A DNA stretch of 49,958 nucleotides from Solirubrobacterales bacterium (lineage in GTDB: Bacteria; Actinomycetota; Thermoleophilia; Solirubrobacterales; 70-9), in contig JASLIG010000126.1 of the NCBI GenBank assembly GCA_030152805.1, positions 1-49,958 of the forward strand. Reading direction: 5' to 3'. This document shows, piece by piece, positions 6,982-14,661 of the stretch (position 1 is its first letter; the number at the start of each line of letters is the position of its first letter). Made by a program: the position numbers and the translations under genes. The notes beneath the pieces were generated by a model. It was not told the DNA's origin. It saw only the letters and a program-made list of their open reading frames with translations, and ran no database searches.

Positions 6982-7890
6982 CTAGTCGTCGAAGTCGAAG
7001 TCCTTGGGCGGCTTCTGCTCGAACCAGAGCTGATCGTCCTCGGGGGTCTCCTCGAGGAAGTCCGGCGTCTCCTCCAGCACGTCGTCCTCGTGGCGCGACA
7101 CTTCCGACTCGTGTTCGGCAGCCGGAGAGGGCTGTTCCTCGGATTCCGGCTCCGGCTCGTCGTCGTACTCGTCCTCGAGATCGTCCTCGTCCTTGGGCTC
7201 TGGCGCCAGCTCGAGCTCCGGCTCCGGCTCAGAGGTGGGAGGCGCCTCGAGGGCCTGGTCGAGTTCGTCGGAGAGGCGCTGCTCGTTCCAGAAGGCGTCG
7301 TCCTCGTCTTCGTACTCCTCGTCGTCATCGGGCGCAGGGCCCTTGACGCTGGGCTCGGCTTCTTCGGTCTCCTCGAGGCCCGCAAGCGGGTCCGCGGGGG
7401 CGAGCCGAGGCTCGGCGATCTCCTCTTCGACGATCTGCTCGTCGGACGGGCTGGGTGGCGAGCTCAGCTCCTCCTCCACGTCGAACATCTCGGTCGGCTG
7501 CTCGGCGATCGCCTCCCGCTCCTCCGTGGAGTGGCCAGCGGGGGTAATCTCCGACCCCGCGTCCTCCTCGCTCGCGTCGGTAACGACCTCGTGCTCCATC
7601 GCCGGTTGCTCCTCGGCGGGAGCGTCGACGGCGGGCGGCTCCTCGGCCGGTGGAGGCGGCGGCTCCTGCAGGTCGGCGATCGAGTGCTCGCGGCGCGATC
7701 CCTCCGTCGTCTCCGGCTGCGTCATGAACTGGGTAGGCGCCTCTGCCAGTGGATCTGAGCCCTGCTCGTCCCCCGGCCGCTCCGCCTGGCCGAAGGCCTC
7801 GTCCTCGAGCTGTTTCAGCTCGGTATCCGCCGCGCCGTGCTGGCGCTTCAGTTCCAAATGCTCTCGGATTGCCTCGTCGAGAATGCCCAT
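6982..7890 (-). CDS. acidic, intrinsically disordered protein
   Basis: This 302-residue protein starts MGILDEAIREHLELKRQHGA, a short amphipathic helix seen at the N-terminus of a widespread actinobacterial family of unknown function. It continues as a long Glu/Asp/Pro-rich disordered region and ends with DQLWFEQKPPKDFDFDD. The conserved ends separated by variable acidic sequence suggest short binding motifs at both termini joined by a flexible linker. No enzyme motif, signal peptide or membrane helix is present. It stands alone between two tRNA-Ala genes and is transcribed towards tRNA-Ala(TGC). Role unknown. Confidence 0.8.
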   Translation of the reverse strand: MGILDEAIREHLELKRQHGAADTELKQLEDEAFGQAERPGDEQGSDPLAEAPTQFMTQPETTEGSRREHSIADLQEPPPPPAEEPPAVDAPAEEQPAMEHEVVTDASEEDAGSEITPAGHSTEEREAIAEQPTEMFDVEEELSSPPSPSDEQIVEEEIAEPRLAPADPLAGLEETEEAEPSVKGPAPDDDEEYEDEDDAFWNEQRLSDELDQALEAPPTSEPEPELELAPEPKDEDDLEDEYDDEPEPESEEQPSPAAEHESEVSRHEDDVLEETPDFLEETPEDDQLWFEQKPPKDFDFDD

Positions 7891-7978
7891 AAGCTGCTTC
7901 CCTCGCGGGAACCTAAAGCCTATGCGGTTATCCTTCGCCTTGCGAGGGCCCTGGGATGATCCTCCCAGCCTCGCCCTC

Positions 7979-8051
7979 GGGGCTATAGCTCAGCTGGAAG
8001 AGCGCCTGGATCGCACCCAGGAGGTCGCCGGTTCGAGTCCGGCTAGCTCCA
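7979..8051 (+). tRNA. tRNA-Ala(CGC), target of island insertion
   Basis: The gene starts GGGGCTATAGCTCAGCTGG and has an anticodon stem CCTGG/CCAGG around the loop ATCGCAC (anticodon CGC), a T-arm CCGGTTCGAGTCCGG and an acceptor GGGGCTA/TAGCTCC with discriminator A. The length is 73 nt and CCA is not encoded. Its 3' half recurs three times downstream on the same strand (16227-16299, 17893-17938, 21841-21886), the signature of a tRNA used as an attachment site. No terminator hairpin follows it directly; one follows the copy at 16227 instead. Confidence 0.95.
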
Positions 8052-8065
8052 TGATTTGTACCAGT

Positions 8066-8171
8066 TGCAGGGCTTTTATCGTTGGGCCGGTCGAGGTTGC
8101 CGCCAACGACTGCGGTTCCAGCCCGTTGACGCGAAAGTACCGATCTGCAGGGGTTTTATGATTGGCCGATC
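8066..8171. repeat. pair of imperfect direct repeats after the tRNA
   Basis: TGCAGGGCTTTTATCGTTGG beginning at 8066 recurs as TGCAGGGGTTTTATGATTGG beginning at 8146, each followed by a GGCCGATCG-like tail, 80 bp apart. They lie within 100 bp of the tRNA 3' end, where integrase arm-type sites or a left attachment region would be expected. That role is inferred from position only. Confidence 0.5.
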
Positions 8172-8202
8172 GCCTGGGCGATTTCCAGGTGGTCGTCAGG
8201 TT

Positions 8203-8228
8203 CAGGCACTTAGGCACCCAAGTGCCTG
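8203..8228. terminator. perfect 9-bp hairpin downstream of the thioesterase gene
   Basis: CAGGCACTT and AAGTGCCTG flank an eight-base loop. No T-run follows on either strand, so intrinsic termination is uncertain, but it lies about 105 bp beyond the stop of the minus-strand thioesterase gene. The remaining bases to 8334 show no recognisable gene. Confidence 0.45.
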
Positions 8229-8334
8229 GAACTGCCGGGTATGCCGTCGCGCAACCTCATCGCGCAGTGCCAGGTCGCGCATGGCGGAACGGTATTCACG
8301 CTCGGGTCAGAGGCCTTCGGGTTCCACCGAAATG

Positions 8335-8751
8335 TCAATGACGCTCGGCGCCATAGCGCTTCAGTATCCGCCGCACGTGCTCCGGGATCGGGGCCTTCTC
8401 ACCGAGACGGTCGGCACGTACGAAGACGTGAACGAGACGGCCTTCGGCGAGCGTGTCTCCATCCCTCGCGATCCCGATCGTGGACACCATCGAGGTGCTG
8501 CCAAGACGCTCGACCTCGAGCGTGATCACAAGCTCGTCGTCGAAGCGCGCCGGAGCACGGAAGCGAGCCCCAGCCTCGGCGACCACCAGCTCGAGGCCGT
8601 CCGCTGTCAGCGTTTCGTAGGAGCCGAGTGCCTCGCGCCACAGCTCGCCTAGGGCGATGTCGAAGTAGACGAAGTAGTTGGCGTTGAAGACGTAACTTTG
8701 AGCGTCGCACTCGTTGTAGCGAACGCGGAGACGGTGCACCAACGGGGCCAT
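8335..8751 (-). CDS. acyl-CoA thioesterase, hotdog fold (YbgC / 4-hydroxybenzoyl-CoA thioesterase type)
   Basis: This 138-residue single-hotdog protein opens with HRLRVRYNECDAQSYVFNANYFVYFDIA, matching the R-V-R-Y-x-E-x-D-x-x-x-x-V-x-N-x-x-Y-x-x-Y motif whose Asp (D of ECD) is the catalytic residue of this class. VEAGxRFRAPARFDDELVI-like strands follow. Homologs hydrolyse short or aromatic acyl-CoA thioesters in the cytoplasm; the substrate here cannot be read from sequence. It begins four bases after the stop of a 31-codon ORF (TAAGCGATG), so translation is probably coupled. It diverges from the CGNR regulator. Confidence 0.85.
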   Translation of the reverse strand: MAPLVHRLRVRYNECDAQSYVFNANYFVYFDIALGELWREALGSYETLTADGLELVVAEAGARFRAPARFDDELVITLEVERLGSTSMVSTIGIARDGDTLAEGRLVHVFVRADRLGEKAPIPEHVRRILKRYGAERH

Positions 8752-8754
8752 CGC

Positions 8755-8850
8755 TTAGGCCATAGCCTTTGGGCAGCAGGAGGCGATCGCCGCAGCTAGC
8801 TTCGTCGGACCGTCCTGCTGCCTTGTCTCGACCACATCTTGTGCTGCCAT
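8755..8850 (-). CDS. 31-codon small ORF upstream of the thioesterase
   Basis: ATG 8850-8848 is preceded by a GAGGTGAT ribosome site. The ORF encodes MAAQDVVETRQQDGPTKLA and then AAIASCCPKAMA before TAA, four bases ahead of the thioesterase ATG. The spacing and the ribosome site favour real translation. The adjacent cysteines (SCCPK) and the lack of a signal peptide leave open a leader or regulatory peptide, a small partner protein, or chance. I do not recognise the family. Confidence 0.4.
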   Translation of the reverse strand: MAAQDVVETRQQDGPTKLAAAIASCCPKAMA

Positions 8851-8899
8851 CCGGATCACCTCGCCTGTGGACCTCTGGAGGCTGGTCGCCTTCATTTAT

Positions 8900-8928
8900 C
8901 TTACCGTATAACACATTTTACTGGTAAG
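8900..8928. promoter_or_regulatory. operator-like inverted repeat CTTACC...GGTAAG
   Basis: The perfect hexamers CTTACC (8900-8905) and GGTAAG (8923-8928) flank an AT-rich centre that includes TATAAC, a likely -10 element. It sits 8 bases upstream of the CGNR regulator's GTG and in the divergent gap to the thioesterase gene, a natural autoregulatory site. The regulator-operator pairing is inferred. Confidence 0.55.
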
Positions 8929-8936
8929 CTAGGCCG

Positions 8937-9536
8937 GTGCTCGAGCCCCGGACGCCAGAAACGATCCATCTATGGGGAGGGAGGCTCTGCATGGACTACG
9001 CCAACAGCGTCGACTGGTCGCACGACGACGAGCATGTCGATCCGGAGCAGACCGACGTACTGCGCACGGAGGACATGCTGGGCGCTTGGGGCCGGCGCCT
9101 TGCCTTGCTGAGCGGCGGCGTGAAACCGCCGAGCGCCGCCGAGCTAGAGAGAGCGCGCGCGCTGCGGGACACTGTGTATCGCGTCGTCTCCTCGATCAGC
9201 CGAGACCAAGAGCCCGCCAAGAAGGATCTCGGCGTGTTGATGAGCAACTACAAGGAGGCCGTGGAGCACGCCTCTCTATTGGTCGGTGAGAGCTTCTGCC
9301 AGCTCGACTGGCCGGCGCGGGAGCCCCGAAGGGTCCGCTACGCCGTCGCCGCCGACACCGTCGCGCTGCTTCAGGATCCCGGCCGCCTGCAGCGCGTCAG
9401 CCGCTGCCCAGGGCGCAACTGCGGATGGCTGTTCCTCAACACCAGCGGACGCCGCCGCTGGTGCTCGATGTCAACCTGTGGCAGCCGCGAGAAGATGCGG
9501 CGGCTGCATCAACGCCGCACACAACACGGCGGCTGA
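8937..9536 (+). CDS. ABATE / CGNR zinc-finger transcriptional regulator
   Basis: This 199-residue protein opens with LWGGRLCMDYANSVDW, typical of the ABATE (putative stress-ligand-binding) domain. It ends with the CGNR zinc finger RCPGRNCGWLFLNTSGRRRW followed by CSMSTCGSREKMRRLHQRR. In this family the Cys residues of CPxxxCGW and CSxxxCG bind zinc and the basic tail binds DNA. The start is GTG 8937 with little or no leader, consistent with the -10-like sequence inside the upstream inverted repeat. It is divergent from the thioesterase and the small ORF, which are its likely targets. Nearby accessory genes suggest it travels with the island. Confidence 0.88.
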   Translation: MLEPRTPETIHLWGGRLCMDYANSVDWSHDDEHVDPEQTDVLRTEDMLGAWGRRLALLSGGVKPPSAAELERARALRDTVYRVVSSISRDQEPAKKDLGVLMSNYKEAVEHASLLVGESFCQLDWPAREPRRVRYAVAADTVALLQDPGRLQRVSRCPGRNCGWLFLNTSGRRRWCSMSTCGSREKMRRLHQRRTQHGG

Positions 9537-9666
9537 GCGTGCTTCGGTTGCGCACGCGGCCGAGGCCAACCGCGTTTAGGCGCCTATCGCCACCGAGGTT
9601 CATGCTCAGGCCAGAAAGACCCCAGATCTGAGCCACTCAAGGCCGACGAGCGGCTAATTTGCGCTC

Positions 9667-9690
9667 ATTTCGGGCACGAGTGCCCGAAAT
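9667..9690. repeat. perfect 11-bp inverted repeat
   Basis: ATTTCGGGCAC and GTGCCCGAAAT are separated by two bases, a nearly gapless palindrome. It is 130 bp after the CGNR gene and 85 bp before the end of the converging minus-strand gene at 9775. It could be a bidirectional terminator (no T-run), a regulator site or a recombination site. The rest of 9537-9774 shows no gene. Confidence 0.5.
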
Positions 9691-9774
9691 CGCGGTGATA
9701 TGAAGGGACTAGCGGAGATTACCGGCGATTCCGCCTCGCCTTCCTGTGGGGCCGGAGCTAGCGTTGCCGAATCC

Positions 9775-10503
9775 TCAGTCGTCGTCAGACGACCCGATCT
9801 CCTTCCAACCGTCGCTGCCATAGCTCAGACGTACGGCGTCTCTCACCGCGGGTGCCAATTCCTCGATTGCAGCCTTCGCAACGTCCGGGTCGGTCGTCCG
9901 GACGAGCGCGGTGACTTTCTCGCCGTCGGGTCGGTCAACCTGAAAACGAAGTTCGTTCGGCTCGTCTCGACGTACAAACTTCTTCATGCCATCCCAGATT
10001 GCCGCGGCACCAAGGGAGACCAACACTTCCAGGCCGATCGTCAGAAGGACGACTGCTTCGGGGGAGGACGCAAACTGCAGATAGACACCTGCCTCCACCC
10101 GTACACCAGCTGCGGCCAAGGCATTGGCTGCCTCCTCAATCTTGGCCTCCGTGTTTCGAGAGGGGTCGGCGAACAATCCGACGGAGGGGGCGGCCAGAGG
10201 ACCAACACTGAAGGCCGTCACGGAGGCACCGAAGGAGAAGCCTCTCATCCCGTCCATCGCTCCCGTAGGCACTTCGACCTCGATCCAGACACCTTTGGTG
10301 CCCTGGTCGGTCGACCGCACCTCCGCGACCAGAACCTTGGCCTCGATCGGCTTGCGTGGGTCGTGATTGGCGAGCATGGGGACCGTGCCGTCGCTCAAGG
10401 CCTGCGCCAATTCACGCAACGCCTGCTCGGTCAGCTGAACACCCCCAAATACGGGCACCACGTCGTCGGTTGCGACGAAGCCTTGGACGATGTCCTTTTC
10501 CAT
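9775..10503 (-). CDS. prohead-protease-like protein with a membrane segment
   Basis: This 242-residue protein contains VPMLANHDPRKPIEAKVLVA and, 40 residues later, GMRGFSFGASVTAF. These positions match the catalytic His (NHD) and Ser (SFG) regions of HK97-type prohead proteases (peptidase family S78). Unlike a phage protease, it continues with a hydrophobic helix (AVVLLTIGLEVLVSLGAAAI) and a C-terminal alpha/beta domain (ELRFQVDRPDGEKVTALVRT, then DPDVAKAAIEEL). No capsid, portal or terminase gene is nearby. It is divergent from hsdR with a 180-bp gap. The protease assignment rests on two motifs; a membrane-anchored defence or signalling protein is an alternative. Confidence 0.6.
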   Translation of the reverse strand: MEKDIVQGFVATDDVVPVFGGVQLTEQALRELAQALSDGTVPMLANHDPRKPIEAKVLVAEVRSTDQGTKGVWIEVEVPTGAMDGMRGFSFGASVTAFSVGPLAAPSVGLFADPSRNTEAKIEEAANALAAAGVRVEAGVYLQFASSPEAVVLLTIGLEVLVSLGAAAIWDGMKKFVRRDEPNELRFQVDRPDGEKVTALVRTTDPDVAKAAIEELAPAVRDAVRLSYGSDGWKEIGSSDDD

Positions 10504-10683
10504 GAAGGGGAAGGTAGCGCGAAGCCCTTCCTACCATCGACGCCGAGATCCGGAGTTTGGGCGGTGGAGAGGCTGCGTCGGATCACGACTTTGATTCGGA
10601 GTGGTGAGCTGGAAGTGGCCAAGGGCGACGCGTCCCGTCGTCCCCGCAACTTCACTGGGGCTGCGCTAGGTAGCCTGGGCGAC

Positions 10684-13443
10684 ATGGATTTGGAGGGTGA
10701 CGCGAACCGCTTGGCGGCAGAGGCGCGTGCCCGGGTGTTAATCGATCGGCAGCTCGGCAAGGCCGGCTGGTCGGTGCAAGACAAGCAGGCAATGAACCTT
10801 TTTGCCTCCCAGGGCGTCGCTGTTCGCGAGGTAACGCTGAAACCCGGCCACGGACGGGTGGATTACTTGCTCTACGTCGACCAGGCCGCCGTCGGCGTAA
10901 TCGAGGCCAAACCGGAGGGGACGGCGCTGTCGGGCGTGGAGTGGCAGAGCGCGATGTACGCCGAGGGGCTGCCGCCGGAGGTTCATCTGGCGGCGCTCAC
11001 GAAGGATGGGCGCCTCCCGTTCGTGTTCGAGGCCAGCGGGACCGAGACCCACTTCACCAACGGCTTTGATCCGGAGCCTCGCGCGCGACGCATCTTCCAC
11101 TTCCCACAGCCGTCGACGCTGGCGGGCATCCTGAAGCGGAAGGACGACGAGTATCCGACCTGGCGAGGCAGGATCGGCGCTCTGCCGCCGTTGGACACGA
11201 AGCCGTTGCGTCCTGCGCAGATCGAGGCGATCAACGGCCTCGAGCTGAGCCTCGCCGAGCAGCGCTACGACCGCAGCCTCGTCCAGATGGCCACCGGCGC
11301 AGGCAAGACGTACACCGCCGTGACGTTGTCTTACCGGCTACTCAGACATGGCGGCTTCGATCGGATCCTCTTCCTCGTCGACCGCAACAATCTGGCAAAG
11401 CAGACGATGGCCGAGTTCGAGAACTATCAGACTCCCGACGACGGTCGGAAGTTCACCGAGCTTTACAACGTCAACCGCCTGCGACGTGGTCCGATGCCGG
11501 ACGCGACCAGCATCGCGATCTCCACCATCCAGCGGGTCTTCAAGGCCCTGCGCGACGAGGAGGTAGACGACAGCGACGACCCGGGGCTTGACGGCTGGGT
11601 GCCCGACGCCCCGGTCACGGTTGCCTACAACCCAGACATCCCGCCCGAGGCGTTCGACCTGGTCATCGTCGACGAGGCGCACCGCTCGATCTACGGTCAG
11701 TGGCGCGGCGTCCTGGAGTACTTCGACGCGCACATCATCGGCCTGACGGCCACGCCGGGCAAGCAGACGTTCGGCTTCTTCAAGCAGAACCTCGTCTCGG
11801 AGTACACCTACCCCCAATCGGTGGCCGACACCGTCAACGTCGACTTCAACCTCTACCGAATCAAGACCCAGATCAGCGAGCAGGGATCACTCATCGAAGC
11901 AGGTACCGTCGTCCCTAAGGTCGATCGCCGTACGAGGACCCAACGCTACGAGGAACTCGACGAGGACCTCGAGTACCAGGCCCAGCAGCTCGATCGGGCG
12001 GTCACCGCGACCGACCAGATCCGCACGGTGCTCCAGACGTTCCGAGACCGGATGTTCACCGAGATCTTCCCGGGCCGCTCGGTCGTGCCGAAGACCCTGA
12101 TCTTCGCCAAGGACGACGCCCACGCCGAGGAGATTGTCACCCAGGTGCGCGAGGTATTCGGCAAGGGCAACGACTTCGCGGCGAAGATCACCTACAACGC
12201 GCGGAACGCTGAGCGCCAGCTCGCTGCGTTCCGCACGAGCGCTGCGCTGCGCATCGCGGTCACCGTCGACATGATCGCCACCGGCACCGACGTCAAGCCA
12301 CTGGAGTGTGTCTTCTTCATGCGGGACGTCCGCTCACCGCAGTACTTCGAGCAGATGAAGGGCCGCGGCGCTCGCACGATCCCCGATGCGGACTTTCAGG
12401 CCGTCACGCCGGATGCGACCGAGAAGACGCACTTCGTGCTCGTCGACGCTATCGGCGTCACGGAGCACGAGTTCGTCGAGCCGCCTCTGAACCGCGTGAA
12501 GTCGATCAGCCTGGCCAAGCTGCTGGGGAAAACGGCGAACCTCACGATCACCGAGGACGAGACCGCGACCCTCGCTTCGCGCCTCGCAGCCCTGGAGGCG
12601 CAGATCACCCCCGACGAGCGCGCCGAGCTGGACCAGGTCGCCGGCGGTTCACTGCGGGTCGTCGTGCGCCATCTCGTCGACGCGGTCGACGCCGACGTCC
12701 AGGCGAAGGCTGTCGAACGGGCCGACGACCCCGAGGCCGCCCGCCAGCAGCTCATCGTCGACGCCGCCCGCCCGCTGGCCTCCAACCCCGATCTGCGCTC
12801 CCGCATTTTGGAGCTGCGCCGCGCACACGATCGCGTCATCGACGAGGTCTCCGCCGACTCCCTCCTCGACGCTCACGGAGTGGTCGACACGAGCAAGGCG
12901 AAGTCGGTCGTCACCTCGTGGCGCACCTACCTCGACGAGCACCGCTCTGAGATCACCGCGATCCAGCTACTCACCGAAGCGCGCGAGCAGCGCGTCTCGT
13001 ATGACGACATTAAGGAGCTGGCCGACCGTATCGCCCGGCCGCCCTATAACTGGACGCCCGACATCATCTGGAACGCCCACGTCGCGGTCGAGCGTGACGG
13101 GCAGGGCCAGGCCGGCGCGCGCCGGACACTCACCGACCTCGTGTCGCTCGTCCGCTTCGCGCTAGGCGAGGACGACCAGCTCATCCCCTACGCCGACCGC
13201 GTGCAGAAGCGCTATGCCGGCTGGCTGCTCCAGCAAGAGCAGGCCGGGGTGACCTTCACCGATAGGGAGCGCTGGTGGCTCGACCGCATCGTCGAGGTCA
13301 TCGCCGCCTCTGCGGGCATCGCCCCAGCCGACCTCGACAACCCGCCGTTCACCGAGAACGGCGGCGCCGACGGCGCCATCCGCGACCTAGGCGACCGCGC
13401 GGCGACCCTTCTCGTCGAGCTCAACGAGGAGCTCACCGCGTGA
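10684..13443 (+). CDS. hsdR: type I restriction enzyme R subunit (HsdR-like)
   Basis: This is the restriction and translocation subunit. The N-terminal nuclease motif is D60 followed by E74-A-K76 (GVIEAK). The SF2 helicase core has Walker A MATGAGKT (202-209), VDEAH (about 329-333), GLTATP and the motif VI region QMKGRGART. The C-terminal part, beginning near ITPDERAELDQVAGG, is the usual helical domain. The 919-residue start at ATG 10684 (MDLEGDANRLAAEARARVLI) is chosen because the frame, although open back to 9700, is not conserved-looking there and would overlap the opposing gene. It is the first gene of an R-S-M operon; the stop overlaps hsdS GTG. Confidence 0.93.
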   Translation: MDLEGDANRLAAEARARVLIDRQLGKAGWSVQDKQAMNLFASQGVAVREVTLKPGHGRVDYLLYVDQAAVGVIEAKPEGTALSGVEWQSAMYAEGLPPEVHLAALTKDGRLPFVFEASGTETHFTNGFDPEPRARRIFHFPQPSTLAGILKRKDDEYPTWRGRIGALPPLDTKPLRPAQIEAINGLELSLAEQRYDRSLVQMATGAGKTYTAVTLSYRLLRHGGFDRILFLVDRNNLAKQTMAEFENYQTPDDGRKFTELYNVNRLRRGPMPDATSIAISTIQRVFKALRDEEVDDSDDPGLDGWVPDAPVTVAYNPDIPPEAFDLVIVDEAHRSIYGQWRGVLEYFDAHIIGLTATPGKQTFGFFKQNLVSEYTYPQSVADTVNVDFNLYRIKTQISEQGSLIEAGTVVPKVDRRTRTQRYEELDEDLEYQAQQLDRAVTATDQIRTVLQTFRDRMFTEIFPGRSVVPKTLIFAKDDAHAEEIVTQVREVFGKGNDFAAKITYNARNAERQLAAFRTSAALRIAVTVDMIATGTDVKPLECVFFMRDVRSPQYFEQMKGRGARTIPDADFQAVTPDATEKTHFVLVDAIGVTEHEFVEPPLNRVKSISLAKLLGKTANLTITEDETATLASRLAALEAQITPDERAELDQVAGGSLRVVVRHLVDAVDADVQAKAVERADDPEAARQQLIVDAARPLASNPDLRSRILELRRAHDRVIDEVSADSLLDAHGVVDTSKAKSVVTSWRTYLDEHRSEITAIQLLTEAREQRVSYDDIKELADRIARPPYNWTPDIIWNAHVAVERDGQGQAGARRTLTDLVSLVRFALGEDDQLIPYADRVQKRYAGWLLQQEQAGVTFTDRERWWLDRIVEVIAASAGIAPADLDNPPFTENGGADGAIRDLGDRAATLLVELNEELTA

Positions 13444-14651
13444 CCGCCACATGGGAGCAAGCGACGCTCAAGGATGTCTGCCTTCCCGTCGTGAAGGCAG
13501 ACCCGGCCGAACTGGGCCGCACGGCGATTCGCTACATCGACATCGGCAGCGTCGACGGGGCGCGGCACATGCTTTCGGACGTGCTGGAGATTCAGGCCGC
13601 CGACGCTCCAAGCCGCTGTCGCCAGCTTGTCCAGGCTGGCGACACCGTGTTCTCGACGGTTCGTCCGTACCTGGAAAAGATCGCTTACGTCGATGGATCC
13701 CTGGACGGCGAGTTCGCGTCGACGGGATTCTGCGTTCTGCGGCCCGGCCCACGCCTGCTGTCGAGATACCTCTACTACTTCTCGATCTCGCCACCCATGC
13801 TCGGTCAGGTGCTGCCCCACCAGAAGGGTGTGAGCTACCCGGCGGTGCTCGACAAGGAGGTTCGGGCGACTGCGATTCCTGTCCCACCGCTGGACGAGCA
13901 GCGGCAGATCGTCGCACTTCTGGAGGACCACCTCTCCCGCCTCGATGCCGCCGACGCCTACCTCGACGCCCCACAACGCCGAGTAGCGACGCTCAACGAC
14001 CAGATCCTCGACAATGAGCTTGCCGTCAAGGAGGCCGAGAACGTCTCGCTGGGTGATCTGCTGACCGTCGGGCTTGCGAACGGTAAGTCGGTCCCAACCG
14101 AGGATGGCGGCTTCCCGGTGCTCCGCCTCACCGCCTTGCGCGACGGCCGTATCGACCTTGCTGAACGGAAGGCGGGGGCATGGTCGGCCACCGATGCCGC
14201 CCGCTTTCTCGTGCAGCGCGGTGACTTCTTGATTGCGCGAGGAAATGGGAGCCTTCGGCTCGTCGGTCGAGGCGGGTTGGTGACCGATGATCCCGACCCC
14301 GTTGCATACCCGGACACGCTGATCCGAGCAAGACCGGACCCAGCAACCATCTCACCGGAGTTCCTGGCGCTCGTCTGGAATGCGCCAGCGACCCGACGCC
14401 AGATCGAGAGGGCGGCAAAGACGACGGCCGGGATCTACAAGATCAACCAGAAGGACGTCGCGGCGGTTCAAGTGCCGGTCCCGGCACTTGACGACCAGGA
14501 ACGCATCGTCCGAGCCGTCACAGCCTCCCGCGAATCGATGGCGAAGCTCGCGAGCGAGATCGGTCGCTCCCGCATGCGGGGCGCGGGGCTCCGCCGCTCC
14601 CTTCTCACCGCGGCCTTCTCCGGCCAGCTCACCGCTGAGGCGACCGCGTGA
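13440..14651 (+). CDS. hsdS: type I restriction-modification specificity subunit
   Basis: The 403-residue HsdS has two target-recognition halves. Each ends in a conserved spacer helix: IPVPPLDEQRQIVALLEDHL (about residue 155-175) and VPVPALDDQERIVRAVTASR near the C-terminus. That duplicated layout defines the bipartite DNA sequence recognised by the methylase and restriction complex. GTG 13440 overlaps the hsdR stop (GTGA), so translation is coupled. The gene order R-S-M is unusual, since most operons read R-M-S or M-S-R. The recognition sequence cannot be deduced. Confidence 0.92.
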   Translation: MTATWEQATLKDVCLPVVKADPAELGRTAIRYIDIGSVDGARHMLSDVLEIQAADAPSRCRQLVQAGDTVFSTVRPYLEKIAYVDGSLDGEFASTGFCVLRPGPRLLSRYLYYFSISPPMLGQVLPHQKGVSYPAVLDKEVRATAIPVPPLDEQRQIVALLEDHLSRLDAADAYLDAPQRRVATLNDQILDNELAVKEAENVSLGDLLTVGLANGKSVPTEDGGFPVLRLTALRDGRIDLAERKAGAWSATDAARFLVQRGDFLIARGNGSLRLVGRGGLVTDDPDPVAYPDTLIRARPDPATISPEFLALVWNAPATRRQIERAAKTTAGIYKINQKDVAAVQVPVPALDDQERIVRAVTASRESMAKLASEIGRSRMRGAGLRRSLLTAAFSGQLTAEATA

Positions 14652-14661
14652 GAATGCGCCC

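Noticed and set aside
6982..7890. Plus-strand frames with hydrophobic or Ser-rich products opposite the acidic protein
   Set aside because: They arise from the Glu/Asp-rich minus-strand gene read in reverse; the minus-strand product has conserved-looking ends and the expected start.
9700..10683. N-terminal extension of the R subunit (about 330 residues)
   Set aside because: The frame is open, but the sequence overlaps the opposing prohead-protease-like gene, has no domain, and the family-like start with good spacing is ATG 10684.
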